Source of the DNA: Nitratireductor sp.
GTDB lineage: Bacteria > Pseudomonadota > Alphaproteobacteria > Rhizobiales > Rhizobiaceae
NCBI RefSeq assembly: GCF_017794765.1
Contig: NZ_CP051236.1
Span: forward strand, 1,203,928 to 1,267,927
DNA length: 64,000 nt
Reading direction: 5' to 3'
In this document: positions 17,812 through 26,392 of the stretch, piece after piece
Numbering within the stretch: the stretch's first letter is position 1
Layout: every line of letters begins with the position of its first letter
Made by a program: the position numbers and the translations under genes
The notes under the pieces: generated by a model
Told to the model about the DNA's origin: nothing
The model's input: the letters and a program-made list of their open reading frames with translations, nothing else
The model's database searches: none

Positions 17812-18693
17812 ATGAACAAATCTTCTCATTCACCAAGCGTTGAAAGCGATGAGCTTCTCGCTATCCGGATGCGGCGCATTGCGCTGTTCCTGCATGACAA
17901 CATATTCGCAATCACCACTCTGGTTTTGGTGGTTCTCGCAGGTCTACTGGCACCGCTACTGACCTCGGCGGATCCGGACTTCATCAACCCCGGCATGAAG
18001 CTCAAGCCGCCTTCTGCAGAGGCCTTCTTTGGAACCGACCTTCTCGGGCGAGACGTGTTTGCCCGTGTTCTCTACGGCACCCGTGCGTCGCTGTTGGTGG
18101 GGCTCTTTGTGGCTCTCGTTGCGCTTGTAGTCGGTCTCCTGATCGGCCTCGTTAGTGGGTATTTCCGGTCTCTGGATGGTGTCATCATGCGTGTCATGGA
18201 TGGCATTATGGCGATACCGGCCATCATTCTGGCAGTCGCTCTCGTTGCCATCATGGGAGCCAATTTCATCACCGTCGTCACCGCGATCGTGGTGCCGGAG
18301 GTCCCCCGCGTCGCGCGTCTTGTACGTTCGGTGGTTCTATCTCTGCGAAGCGAGCCTTATGTCGAGGCGGCAGTATCGCTCGCCACTCCGACCTGGCGCA
18401 TCCTCTTGCGCCACATGCTGCCCAATACACTGGCACCGCTGATTGTTCAGGGCAGCTTCATCGTCGCTTCGGCGATCCTCACGGAATCGGCCTTGAGCTT
18501 TCTGGGGGTGGGCCTCCCGCCTGAAATTCCCACATGGGGAAATATCATGGCGGAAGGGCGCAGGTTCTTCCAGCTCCTGCCCGGCCTTGTTTTTTTCCCC
18601 GGTCTGTTCCTGTCACTGACGGTCCTTGCGATCAATCTGCTGGGCGACGGGCTGCGGGACCGTTTCGATCCCAAATTAATAAAGCGAGCATGA
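17812..18693 (+). CDS. ABC transporter permease, DppC type
   Basis: Inner-membrane subunit of 293 residues. Features: GTDLLGRDVFARVLYGTRASL near residue 70, the regulatory-loop helix GVIMRVMDGIMAIPAIILAVALVA, and the coupling loop (SLRSEPYVEAAVSLATPTWRILLRHMLPNTLAPLIV). The GGGGGAACCCA upstream of 17812 serves as ribosome binding site. Its stop overlaps the start of the fused ATPase gene (ATGATGATGA), indicating coupled translation. Confidence 0.95.
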   Translation: MNKSSHSPSVESDELLAIRMRRIALFLHDNIFAITTLVLVVLAGLLAPLLTSADPDFINPGMKLKPPSAEAFFGTDLLGRDVFARVLYGTRASLLVGLFVALVALVVGLLIGLVSGYFRSLDGVIMRVMDGIMAIPAIILAVALVAIMGANFITVVTAIVVPEVPRVARLVRSVVLSLRSEPYVEAAVSLATPTWRILLRHMLPNTLAPLIVQGSFIVASAILTESALSFLGVGLPPEIPTWGNIMAEGRRFFQLLPGLVFFPGLFLSLTVLAINLLGDGLRDRFDPKLIKRA

Positions 18694-20342
18694 TGATGAC
18701 GAATGAAGCAAACCAGCGAGAAGTCGTCCTCCAGGTCGATGGCCTGACAGTGTCGCTGCACTCGGGGCGTGAGATTGTTTCGGATATCAGCTTCAACGTA
18801 CGGGCGGGTGAAACGCTTTGCATCGTCGGCGAGAGCGGATCGGGCAAATCGGTAACGAGTTTTGCGGTCATGCAGCTTCTGGATTCGGCCGCTCTGCGCC
18901 CCACGGCCGGCTCCATACGGCTTGAAGGTGTGGATTTGCTGAAAGCCAGCTCTCAGGAATTGCGGCAGCTCCGAGCGGCCCGGATGTCGATGATATTCCA
19001 GGAGCCGATGACTGCGCTCAACCCGGTGGAACGCATCGGCAAGCAGGTCATGGAGGTTCTGGAAATTCACCGGGAGGGCGATCATGCAGGCCGGCGCGCG
19101 CGTGTCCTGGAGATGTTTCAGATGGTGAAGCTTCCCGATCCCGAGCGGGTCTTCAATGCTTACCCTCATGAACTTTCAGGCGGGCAACGTCAGCGTGTCG
19201 TGATCGCCATGGCGCTGATCCTGCGTCCGCGCCTGTTGATCGCCGATGAGCCGACAACGGCTCTCGATGTGACCACCCAGGCCCAAATTCTGGGGCTCAT
19301 TTCCGAGTTGCAGAAAGAGATGGGAACGGCGGTGTTGTTTATCACCCATGATTTTGGGGTTGTGCATGACATTGCAGATCGAATTCTCGTGATGAATAAG
19401 GGACGGGTCGTCGAAGAAGGCAAGAGTACGGACATCCTGACCTCTCCCACAGCTGATTATACACGCAGGCTGATCTGCGCTGTTCCCAGCCTCGTTCCGG
19501 TGCCCAGCCGTGAACTGTCGGGGGAGGGCGTCCTCGAAGTGAAGGGCATGGCAAAACGATATGTCATGGGCAGTTTCCCGCGAAAACGATATTTCGACGC
19601 GCTGCATCCCACAGATCTGCTTCTGCGCGAGGGGGAGATTCTCGGGGTTGTTGGAGAAAGCGGCTCGGGAAAGACGACCCTCGCGCGCTGTATTGCCAGA
19701 CTCGTGCCGGCGAGTGAGGGCGTGGTTCGGCTGAAGGGCGCGAGCATCGACGACCTGTCTTCGGCGGACAAGCGCCGTAGCAGGAAGCATGTTCAGATCG
19801 TCTTTCAGGACCCGTATCGTTCGATGAACTCGCGCTTGAAGCTGCGCGACATCATCGCTGAAGGAATGGTGAACTTCGGCTACGCTCCTGCAGAAATCGA
19901 AAGACGCTGTAATGAACTCATCCAGGCCGTCGGGTTGCAGCCATCCATGCTGGATCGATATCCGCATCAGCTTTCGGGTGGTCAAAGACAACGTATTTGT
20001 ATCGCAAGAGCATTGGCGCTGGAGCCATCTGTCCTCATTTGCGACGAGGCCGTTTCTGCATTGGACGTTTCCGTACAGGAACAGGTGATCGAGCTGTTGC
20101 TCGACCTTCGGGACAGACTCGGGGTGGCCATCCTGTTCATCACCCATGATCTGAGGGTGGCAGCGCAATTGTGCGACAACGTGATTGTCATGCGTAACGG
20201 CCGTGTTGTTGAAGCCGGCAGTGCCGCAGACATACTGACGAATCCGCGGGACGAGTATACGCGCTTTCTCATCGACGCGGTTCCTGCGCGTGAATGGAAT
20301 TTTCGGGAACGCGTTTCGGGGACTGTTGCAGCAAGTCAATGA
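18690..20342 (+). CDS. Fused double ABC ATPase of the peptide-type importer (DppD-DppF fusion)
   Basis: A 550-residue protein with two complete nucleotide-binding domains. First: Walker A GESGSGKS, signature LSGGQRQR, Walker B LLIADEPTTALD. Second, from about residue 275: Walker A GESGSGKTT, signature LSGGQRQR, Walker B VLICDEAVSALD. Each ends in the oligopeptide-type C-terminal extension (RLICAVP and RFLIDAVP). It energises the DppB/DppC-type permease pair. The start cluster at 18690/18693/18696 overlaps the permease stop; the frame is open further upstream inside the permease gene, which is a shadow. Single-gene fusions of this kind are common in rhizobial importers. Confidence 0.94.
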   Translation: MMMTNEANQREVVLQVDGLTVSLHSGREIVSDISFNVRAGETLCIVGESGSGKSVTSFAVMQLLDSAALRPTAGSIRLEGVDLLKASSQELRQLRAARMSMIFQEPMTALNPVERIGKQVMEVLEIHREGDHAGRRARVLEMFQMVKLPDPERVFNAYPHELSGGQRQRVVIAMALILRPRLLIADEPTTALDVTTQAQILGLISELQKEMGTAVLFITHDFGVVHDIADRILVMNKGRVVEEGKSTDILTSPTADYTRRLICAVPSLVPVPSRELSGEGVLEVKGMAKRYVMGSFPRKRYFDALHPTDLLLREGEILGVVGESGSGKTTLARCIARLVPASEGVVRLKGASIDDLSSADKRRSRKHVQIVFQDPYRSMNSRLKLRDIIAEGMVNFGYAPAEIERRCNELIQAVGLQPSMLDRYPHQLSGGQRQRICIARALALEPSVLICDEAVSALDVSVQEQVIELLLDLRDRLGVAILFITHDLRVAAQLCDNVIVMRNGRVVEAGSAADILTNPRDEYTRFLIDAVPAREWNFRERVSGTVAASQ

Positions 20343-20618
20343 GCCCCGCTAGAGGGCGGACAGCCCCGGATGTCGAGAAAGTGCAGAGGTTTTCTGCACC
20401 TGGGCCTGCTTCCTGTCCTTGAACGACAGCCGGCTATCGGCCCCTGTCCGGGACGCTGGCTCGCATACTCCAATTGTCGTCAAGCTGCATCGATCTGCGT
20501 GATGTCCTGAGCATTTTTAATTCGGGCAGAAACACGTGGTGCCCGCATCTACGCCGGAAAATGAAGAACCTTAAGGAAGTGCCGATTGTGCGAAGATTCC
20601 AGCCGTAACAGGGCCTCC

Positions 20619-21935
20619 ATGGCATTTCTCGATGAACCCACTTCTAAAAGGGACGTTGTCAGCCGCAGTGCCTGGCTTGCCATCGTTGTCATGGCCCTTG
20701 GTGCTTCCTGTTTTGTAACCTCGGAACTTCTGCCGGCAAGCCTGCTCAGTCCGATCGCCGAGGGACTAAGCGTATCGGAAGGGGTCGCTGGGCAAGCGAT
20801 TTCGGTCACTGCGTTCTTTGCGGTTCTTGGAAGCCTGTTTGCCTCCACCTTTACGGGGATGCTTGACCGCCGCCTCGTTGTGATCATCTGCATTTGGCTT
20901 GTGATTCTGGGAGCTGTGTCAGTGGCGCTCGCTCCGAATTACTATACCATGCTGGCGGGACGGGCATTGTTCGGATTGGCGTTGGGGGTTTTCTGGGCGA
21001 CATCGGCTTCCATCGTGCTACGGCTCGCCAGGCCGCAGGATGTTCCTCTCGCATTTTCCCTGATGTTCGGCGCAATCCCGATCGCGATGACAGTAACCGT
21101 ACCAATCGCAAGTGCATTGGCTGCATTGTGGGGTTGGCGTTCAGCGTTCCTCCTGATCGCCGGTCTAGGTACGATGTTCCTGCTGTTGCTGGCAGTTGTA
21201 CTGCCTCCGCTGCCTGCGCATCGGCGCGCGAATATCATGGGGGTCCTGAGCGTGTCGAAACGGGAGGGTATTCCGGTTGCCATGCTCGCGATATTTCTAG
21301 TCTTCGCCGGAAAATTCTCGCTCTTCTCGTATGTGCGCCCTTTCCTGGAGGGCGAGTTCGGTCATCAAAGCAGTGCCATCGTGACGATGCTGTTCGTTTT
21401 CGGCGTTGCAAACCTTGTCGGCACGTCCGTCTCTTCGTTCATGATCAGACACGACTTGATAGCCACCCTGTCTCTATCGTCGCTGGCGGTCTCATTGTCG
21501 GCAGTTGGCCTTATTCTGTTTTCCGGTAGCATCTGGAAGGTTGGGATGCTCATTGCCGTTTGGGGATTCTCCGTCGGCTGTATTCCACCGGCGTGGACCA
21601 CATGGATCACACGCAGGCTCCAAGACGATGCCGAGAATGCGGGTTGCCTCCAGTTTTCAGTCATGCAGCTGGCAATTGCTGCGGGGGTAGTGTCAGGGGG
21701 AGTGGGAATTGAGCAATTCGGCCGGACAGGCCCCTACATTCTTGGGGCGGTCTTCCTGATATCCGCGGCCATTATAATCCGGTGGAAACTCTCTCGGGTC
21801 GAAATGCCCGTCAGTCTTGCTATCCCTCGTTCGCGTCGAACTGTTTGCGAACAGCGTGCGGACGGGCTGGGCGCAGAAGACATGGGCGTAGAAGACATGG
21901 GGGCGGAAGAGATGGGGACAGAAGACATGGGCTAA
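20619..21935 (+). CDS. MFS transporter, DHA1-like, with repeat tail
   Basis: A 438-residue major-facilitator carrier with twelve predicted helices. The loop 2-3 region (GMLDRRLVVIICI) and helix 5 region (FGAIPIAMTVTVPIASALAALWGWRSAFLLIAG) resemble the arabinose/nucleoside efflux (AraJ/NepI) branch. It follows the ABC operon after 276 bases on the same strand and may export a product. The C-terminal 20 residues are four pentapeptide units (AEDMG, VEDMG, AEEMG, TEDMG) encoded by 15-bp tandem repeats. The ATG at 20619 was taken; earlier in-frame non-ATG starts are possible. Confidence 0.87.
   Translation: MAFLDEPTSKRDVVSRSAWLAIVVMALGASCFVTSELLPASLLSPIAEGLSVSEGVAGQAISVTAFFAVLGSLFASTFTGMLDRRLVVIICIWLVILGAVSVALAPNYYTMLAGRALFGLALGVFWATSASIVLRLARPQDVPLAFSLMFGAIPIAMTVTVPIASALAALWGWRSAFLLIAGLGTMFLLLLAVVLPPLPAHRRANIMGVLSVSKREGIPVAMLAIFLVFAGKFSLFSYVRPFLEGEFGHQSSAIVTMLFVFGVANLVGTSVSSFMIRHDLIATLSLSSLAVSLSAVGLILFSGSIWKVGMLIAVWGFSVGCIPPAWTTWITRRLQDDAENAGCLQFSVMQLAIAAGVVSGGVGIEQFGRTGPYILGAVFLISAAIIIRWKLSRVEMPVSLAIPRSRRTVCEQRADGLGAEDMGVEDMGAEEMGTEDMG
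21873..21932 (+). repeat. 15-bp tandem repeat, four units, encoding an acidic tail
   Basis: Four in-frame units of the type GCAGAAGACATGGGC directly before the stop codon of the MFS gene. They encode acidic pentapeptides ending in Met-Gly. Nothing like it is expected in the family, so it looks like a recent slippage expansion at the 3' end. Copy number may vary between strains. Confidence 0.9.
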
Positions 21936-22459
21936 GTACAACGCTGTCCGCATTGAAAGCCGCCTGTTACTTCTTCCTCCGCCGTTCGTGTCACGCCGAC
22001 CACGCGGGCATCAAGTGCCGTGCATGAGGTTTGAGAAACCGGTCGACAGCGCCTGCCACCGAATGAGCGGGCAGAAGCTCCTCGGGCTGGGCCGCGTGTG
22101 CGCGCGACGAAAAAGGTGTTGTGCCGTCGTTCCCTTGAAGAACAGCGTTGCGGCCGTTTCGTCGTCAATTGCGTCCGGTACGCGAATAAGCCTGTCTTCT
22201 GCGTCGTCGTGAAGGCCGGAGCAGCTCCCGCCCCCGAATTCATATCAATGACCCGGGCGCCGATGCGCCGAATCCGCATCCTGTTCCCCATTAAGCACAC
22301 AGGCGCGTTGCCTCTCCATGCGCTGACGCTGTTAGCGGCGGCGCTCTGAGCCCTGTGTCTAATCGTCAGCGCCCGGTCAAACGCCATTACTAACGAAGCG
22401 CACGAACCTGCTGGCCGCTCATCTCAAAATCGAGAATCAACCCCAGCACCCTGTCACAA
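21936..22459. other. Gap between the MFS gene and tRNA-Gly
   Basis: More than 500 bases without a gene I can support. Frames on both strands lack ribosome binding sites and resemble no family. Weak similarity to the region before the decayed tRNA copy (from about 10177) is confined to the last 25 bases. The stretch around 22250-22330 looks less random (several short frames), but I see no RNA gene in it. Confidence 0.4.
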
Positions 22460-22465
22460 ACCCGC

Positions 22466-22494
22466 TTGACGCCGGGCTTAAGGTCGCGGATTAA
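22466..22494 (+). promoter_or_regulatory. Promoter of tRNA-Gly(CCC)
   Basis: -35 box TTGACG (22466-22471), a 17-base spacer, -10 box GATTAA (22489-22494), and the tRNA 5' end ten bases later. Both boxes are recognisable in the decayed copy at 10208-10236. Confidence 0.65.
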
Positions 22495-22504
22495 TGCGCG
22501 CTGC

Positions 22505-22578
22505 GCGGGTATGATGTAATGGTAGCCTGTCAGCTTCCCAAGCTGATCGCGCGGGTTCGATTCCCGCTACCCGCTCCA
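22505..22578 (+). tRNA. tRNA-Gly(CCC)
   Basis: Complete cloverleaf: acceptor stem GCGGGTA with TACCCGC, anticodon stem TCAGC with GCTGA around loop TTCCCAA (anticodon CCC at 22537-22539), T-arm GCGGG-TTCGATT-CCCGC, discriminator T and an encoded CCA at 22576-22578. It reads the GGG glycine codon. It marks the right end of the accessory segment that begins near the decayed copy at 10247. Confidence 0.96.
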
Positions 22579-22684
22579 GCCTCCCGATTCGTGCCCGATC
22601 TATGGAAGTCTTTTCGCACCACCCGAGCTTGCGTGCCCGTCCGTGTATGCGTATCTCTTTGCGGTCAAGATCAAGGAGCTTCCG

Positions 22685-22948
22685 GTGTCGGCACTGACCA
22701 GATTCCTGGGCGACAGCCCGCTGCGCGTCATCATCAAACTGCTGATCGTTTCGCTTATCGTCGGTTTCGTGATGAGCGCCTTCAACTGGTCGCCATTCGA
22801 CATCTTCTACGCTCTGCGCGACACGGTCGTTCATCTCTGGAACATGGGCTTTGATGCGCTGGGCCGGTTTGCGAGCTACATCCTGCTCGGGGCTGCCATA
22901 GTCGTGCCGGCCTTTCTGATCCTGCGCCTTTTGAATTATCGCCGCTAG
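22685..22948 (+). CDS. DUF6460-type small membrane protein
   Basis: An 87-residue protein with two membrane segments (VIIKLLIVSLIVGFVMSAFNW and SYILLGAAIVVPAFLILRLL) separated by FDIFYALRDTVVHLWNMGFDALG. It ends LNYRR. The GTG at 22685 is chosen because AAGGAG (22673-22678) lies six bases upstream and the sequence SALTRFLGDSPLRVI is the usual beginning of this rhizobial family. Function unknown. It follows the tRNA by about 100 bases and precedes the MATE gene by 22. Confidence 0.8.
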   Translation: MSALTRFLGDSPLRVIIKLLIVSLIVGFVMSAFNWSPFDIFYALRDTVVHLWNMGFDALGRFASYILLGAAIVVPAFLILRLLNYRR

Positions 22949-22970
22949 GAAGCCCTTTGGGGCGCATTCG

Positions 22971-24317
22971 ATGGATCACGCTCAGCCGCAAGCCCGCGTC
23001 ACGCATCCTTTCAGGGTGACGAACCGTCTCGTCCTGTCGATCGCCCTGCCGATGACGCTGGCTTATCTGACGACCCCGCTCCTCGGTATCGCCGATACGG
23101 CTATCGTCGGCCAGTATGGCGATGCGGCGCTCCTGGGCGGGCTGGCCGCAGGCGCCATCGTTTTCGACGTGGTCTTCACGACATTCAATTTCCTGCGCTC
23201 CGGCACAACCGGACTGGTTGCCCAGGCCTATGGTCAGGCAAACGCGCTGGAAGAACAGGCGATCCTGTGGCGAGCACTGCTTGTCGCCCTGGTCGCCGGT
23301 CTCCTCGTCGTTCTCGCCGGCCCTCTCATCATCGCCGGGGGGGCTTATTTCATGGATGCCGGCCCCGAGGTCACGGCCGCCATGGAGGCCTATGTCGCGA
23401 TCCGCATCTTTGCCGCCCCGATTTCCCTCATCAACTACGCGATCCTTGGATATGTTCTGGGCCGCGGCGAAGGGGCGCTCGGGCTGGTGTTACAGGTCGT
23501 TCTGAACGGCGCAAACATCGCGTTGTCGATGTATCTGGCGCTGTCGCTTGGCTGGGGCATAGAGGGTGTGGCCTGGGGCACGGTGGGTGGAGAGGCGATC
23601 GGCATGCTGTCCGGGTTTGCGGTGCTGGCACGGCGCTTCCGGCAGGGGCCGCGGGTCTCTCTGAGACGGGTGTTCGACACCCATCAGCTGGTGCGCATGG
23701 TCGCGATGAATCGCGACATCATGATCCGGTCTTTCTCTCTTCTCGCCGCCTTTGCACTGTTTACCAGGCAGGGCGCCCAGTTTGGCACTGTCACCCTCGC
23801 CGCCAACGCCGTACTTTTGAACTTCTTTCTCGTGGCGGGCTACTTTCTCGATGGCACCGCAACCGCAGCCGAGCAGCTGGCAGGTCGAGCGGTGGGCGCG
23901 CGTTATCGGCCCGCTTTCCTGAGTTCCGTCAGGTTGACCATGGCATGGGGGTTCGGCTTCGCCATCCTCATGTCGCTCTTCTTTCTTCTGGCCGGCGAGG
24001 CCCTCATCGCGTTCATCACAACGGCACAGGAGGTGCGGACCGCCGCAAACACGTTCCTGCCCTGGGCCGCGTTGATTTCCATTTCGGGTGTCCTTGCGTT
24101 CCAGATGGATGGCGTCTTCATTGGCGCCACGTGGTCACGCGACATGCGCAACATGATGTTGCTGTCTTTCGCGCTTTATCTCGCCTGCCTGTTTGTTCTG
24201 ACGAGGGCCTTCGGCAATCATGGCCTGTGGGCCGCTTTCCATGTTCTGCTGCTGGTTCGCGGTTTCAGCCTTTTTGCAATCGTGCCCTCGCGCATGCGCA
24301 GAACATTCGCCGAGTAG
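22971..24317 (+). CDS. MATE-family efflux transporter (DinF-like)
   Basis: A 448-residue inner-membrane antiporter with twelve predicted helices in two repeats. The first helix region (LVLSIALPMTLAYLTTPLLGIADTAIVGQYGDAALLGG) is typical, as is NFLRSGTTGLVAQAYG. The second half contains NAVLLNFFLVAGYFLDGTATAAEQLAG, characteristic of the DinF branch. It probably exports cationic or hydrophobic compounds with proton or sodium exchange. It ends four bases before the convergent pyrD gene. Confidence 0.94.
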   Translation: MDHAQPQARVTHPFRVTNRLVLSIALPMTLAYLTTPLLGIADTAIVGQYGDAALLGGLAAGAIVFDVVFTTFNFLRSGTTGLVAQAYGQANALEEQAILWRALLVALVAGLLVVLAGPLIIAGGAYFMDAGPEVTAAMEAYVAIRIFAAPISLINYAILGYVLGRGEGALGLVLQVVLNGANIALSMYLALSLGWGIEGVAWGTVGGEAIGMLSGFAVLARRFRQGPRVSLRRVFDTHQLVRMVAMNRDIMIRSFSLLAAFALFTRQGAQFGTVTLAANAVLLNFFLVAGYFLDGTATAAEQLAGRAVGARYRPAFLSSVRLTMAWGFGFAILMSLFFLLAGEALIAFITTAQEVRTAANTFLPWAALISISGVLAFQMDGVFIGATWSRDMRNMMLLSFALYLACLFVLTRAFGNHGLWAAFHVLLLVRGFSLFAIVPSRMRRTFAE

Positions 24318-24321
24318 GCCG

Positions 24322-25413
24322 TCAGTCGAGCCGGCGTGCGGCCCATTCGTCGACACGGGTGTCGCGGAGCTGGCGCAGGGAAGAAAGGTTTTCGCGCTGG
24401 GTGAAGGCACTCATTTCTGCGAGAATTCGGCCGGGCAGGCACGTGCCGCCGAAAATCAGGCCGCTATACATCTGCACCAGATCGGCGCCGGCTCGAATTT
24501 TCTCGAGCGCTGTCTCCGGGGAATTCACACCACCGACGCCGATCAGCGGCATGGCGGGGCCGATCAGCAGTCGCAGCTTTGCCAGCACGATTGTGGACCG
24601 CTCGAAAAGGGGCAGGCCGGAGAGGCCACCCGTCTCGTGAGCCAGACGGCTCGTGACACCCGTCCTTGAAAGAGTGGTGTTGCTGACGATCAACCCATCG
24701 ATACGCTTGTCCAGTGCCACATCGGCGATGTCCGAAAGGGCGGCGTCGGTCAGATCGGGCGCGATCTTGAGGAAGAGAGGCACGGGAGCACGCCGCAGCT
24801 TCGCGACCTCGTTGCGCGTGGCAAGCACGCGTGAAAGGAGTTCGGACAGGTTCGCGCGATCCTGCAACGACCTGAGGCCGGCCGTGTTTGGAGAGGAGAT
24901 GTTGACGGCAAGATAGGAAGCGATGTCGCCAAAGGCCCGCACTCCGGCCTCATAATCGCCGATGCGATCCTCGCTGTCCTTGTTCGCGCCGATGTTAACG
25001 CCAACGATCCCACCCTTGCCGGCTCGATCCAGAATCCGTCTGCGCACGGCCGCCATGCCGTGGTTGTTGAACCCCATTCGATTGATGAGCGCGCTGTCTT
25101 CTTCCAGCCGGAACAGGCGCGGTTTAGGGTTTCCCTCCTGCGGCAGCGGCGTGACAGTGCCGCATTCCACAAAGCCGAATCCCAGGCGCAAAAGCCCATC
25201 GGCAGCTTCGGCATTCTTGTCGAAACCTGCGGCCATCCCGAGCGGGTTGGGAAACACCATGCCGCCGACGATGGTTTTGAGACGCTTGCTGACCTGTGGA
25301 GGGCGGGCGAGGGGCATGCCGCTTTTTAATGCCATGATTGCAAGATTGTGCGCGCGTTCGGAGTCCATCCGAAAAAGGGCTTGTCGAGCGATCTTGTCGA
25401 GCAGGCTCTTCAT
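24322..25413 (-). CDS. pyrD: Dihydroorotate dehydrogenase (quinone), class 2
   Basis: Oxidises dihydroorotate to orotate with the respiratory quinone, fourth step of pyrimidine synthesis. The 363-residue length and the N-terminal membrane-association region (MKSLLDKIARQALFRMDSERAHNLAIMAL) mark class 2. FMN and substrate motifs: NPLGMAAGFDKNAEA, the GFVECGTVTPLPQEGNP loop, NRMGFNN, and NISSPNTAGLR with the serine base expected in class 2. GVGGV and GADLVQMYSGLIF form the FMN phosphate site. It overlaps the upstream DUF952 gene by four bases. Confidence 0.97.
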   Translation of the reverse strand: MKSLLDKIARQALFRMDSERAHNLAIMALKSGMPLARPPQVSKRLKTIVGGMVFPNPLGMAAGFDKNAEAADGLLRLGFGFVECGTVTPLPQEGNPKPRLFRLEEDSALINRMGFNNHGMAAVRRRILDRAGKGGIVGVNIGANKDSEDRIGDYEAGVRAFGDIASYLAVNISSPNTAGLRSLQDRANLSELLSRVLATRNEVAKLRRAPVPLFLKIAPDLTDAALSDIADVALDKRIDGLIVSNTTLSRTGVTSRLAHETGGLSGLPLFERSTIVLAKLRLLIGPAMPLIGVGGVNSPETALEKIRAGADLVQMYSGLIFGGTCLPGRILAEMSAFTQRENLSSLRQLRDTRVDEWAARRLD

Positions 25414-25757
25414 TCTGGCAGCTCTGGAAAAATGTGAAGACCGTCAGAGCCGAGCGGCAGGGGACGAACCCACTCCACCTTGTCGAGCTCAAGTGGGGCG
25501 TAAAGATGCGGGAAGAGAGCGCCTCCCCGTGAGACCTCGTACTTCAGGGCGCTTCCAAGCGATGTGGCATCAATGGCGATCAGCAAGAGGTCATCCTGCT
25601 GCGCAAAGTGCTTGGCCGCGGTCTCCGCAACCTGTTCGGCCGTGGAAAAATGAATATACCCGTCGGCATGATCAATCGGTGCGCCATGGAACACTCCCGC
25701 CATCTCGGCTTCCTGCCAGAGCGCACGGGGACAGATTTTATAGATCAGGTGAGCCAT
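25410..25757 (-). CDS. DUF952-family protein
   Basis: A 115-residue cytoplasmic protein. It begins MAHLIYKICPRALWQEAEMAG and contains GYIHFSTAEQVAETAAKHF and the C-terminal HLYAPLELDKVEWVRPLPLG, all features of DUF952 (an ADP-ribosyltransferase-like fold without assigned reaction). An upstream in-frame ATG at 25922 would add 55 residues of unrelated sequence and overlap the divergent gene, so 25757 was chosen. It overlaps pyrD by four bases (ATGA). This DUF952-pyrD pairing is common in Rhizobiales. Confidence 0.88.
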   Translation of the reverse strand: MAHLIYKICPRALWQEAEMAGVFHGAPIDHADGYIHFSTAEQVAETAAKHFAQQDDLLLIAIDATSLGSALKYEVSRGGALFPHLYAPLELDKVEWVRPLPLGSDGLHIFPELPE

Positions 25758-25894
25758 GCCAGCGGCTATACTTGCAATACCGCTGTAGCGAAAGGCCCGA
25801 AAAAGCGTTTTCAGGGGATTGCACGTTATCCCAATTATGGCGCATTCCTGGGGCATGAAGCCATCGTCGGAAGCATGAACGCGGAGCAGACCCC

Positions 25895-26347
25895 ATGCGC
25901 AATACAATGATGCGCAATACAATTGCAGCGACAGGCGCGCTGATCATCCTGTCCACGCTGACGAGTGCCACGGCGCAGGAGGCCGAGCGCTTTCAGCTGG
26001 AGCGCACGGACGAAGGTTATGTGCGCATGGACACGAGGACTGGTGCCATGTCGCTTTGCCGCGAGCGGTCAGGGCAGCTTGTCTGTGCGCCTGCGGCCGA
26101 CGAGCGCACGGCCTATGAGGAAGACATCGCCGCGCTGCAGGACCAGCTCGAGACCCTCGAAAAGCGTGTCGAGGCGCTGGAAAGCGCTTCCTCCGAGGCT
26201 TCATCGGAATTGCCGACTGAGGACGAGTTTGAACAGACCCTGGGATTGATGGAACGTTTTTTCCGCAAGTTCATGGGGATCGTGAAGGATTTCGAGAAGG
26301 AAGACAGCACAACCTCGCCCGATGCGCCGGCCCCCGATCGAACCTGA
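25895..26347 (+). CDS. Hypothetical exported coiled-coil protein
   Basis: A 150-residue protein with signal peptide (TIAATGALIILSTLTSATAQ). A short region with one cysteine pair follows (MSLCRERSGQLVCAP, possibly a disulfide), then a coiled coil (about 75-95: DEIAALQDQLETLEKRVEALE-like heptads) and an acidic tail. It is probably periplasmic. Two start choices exist: ATG at 25895 or at 25910, five codons later. Family unknown, although small proteins of this build are frequent in Rhizobiales. Confidence 0.72.
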   Translation: MRNTMMRNTIAATGALIILSTLTSATAQEAERFQLERTDEGYVRMDTRTGAMSLCRERSGQLVCAPAADERTAYEEDIAALQDQLETLEKRVEALESASSEASSELPTEDEFEQTLGLMERFFRKFMGIVKDFEKEDSTTSPDAPAPDRT

Positions 26348-26354
26348 GCGAAGG

Positions 26355-26371
26355 GCGGCTTTTTAAGCCGC
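26355..26371. terminator. Possible bidirectional terminator hairpin
   Basis: Perfect 7-bp stem GCGGCTT / AAGCCGC with a TTT loop, in the 45-base gap between two convergent genes. Only a short T/A tract flanks it, so strength is uncertain. Confidence 0.5.
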
Positions 26372-26392
26372 TTCAATAAAGCTCGAAACACT

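Noticed and set aside
18534..18689. Upstream extension of the fused ATPase
   Set aside because: Overlaps the permease gene; the ATG cluster at 18690 with ATGA coupling is the natural start.
10247..22505. Standard tRNA-integrated phage-like island with att sites
   Set aside because: The duplicated part is the tRNA promoter and 5' half, not the 3' end used by most integrases, and no integrase gene is present; kept only as an accessory segment of unclear origin.
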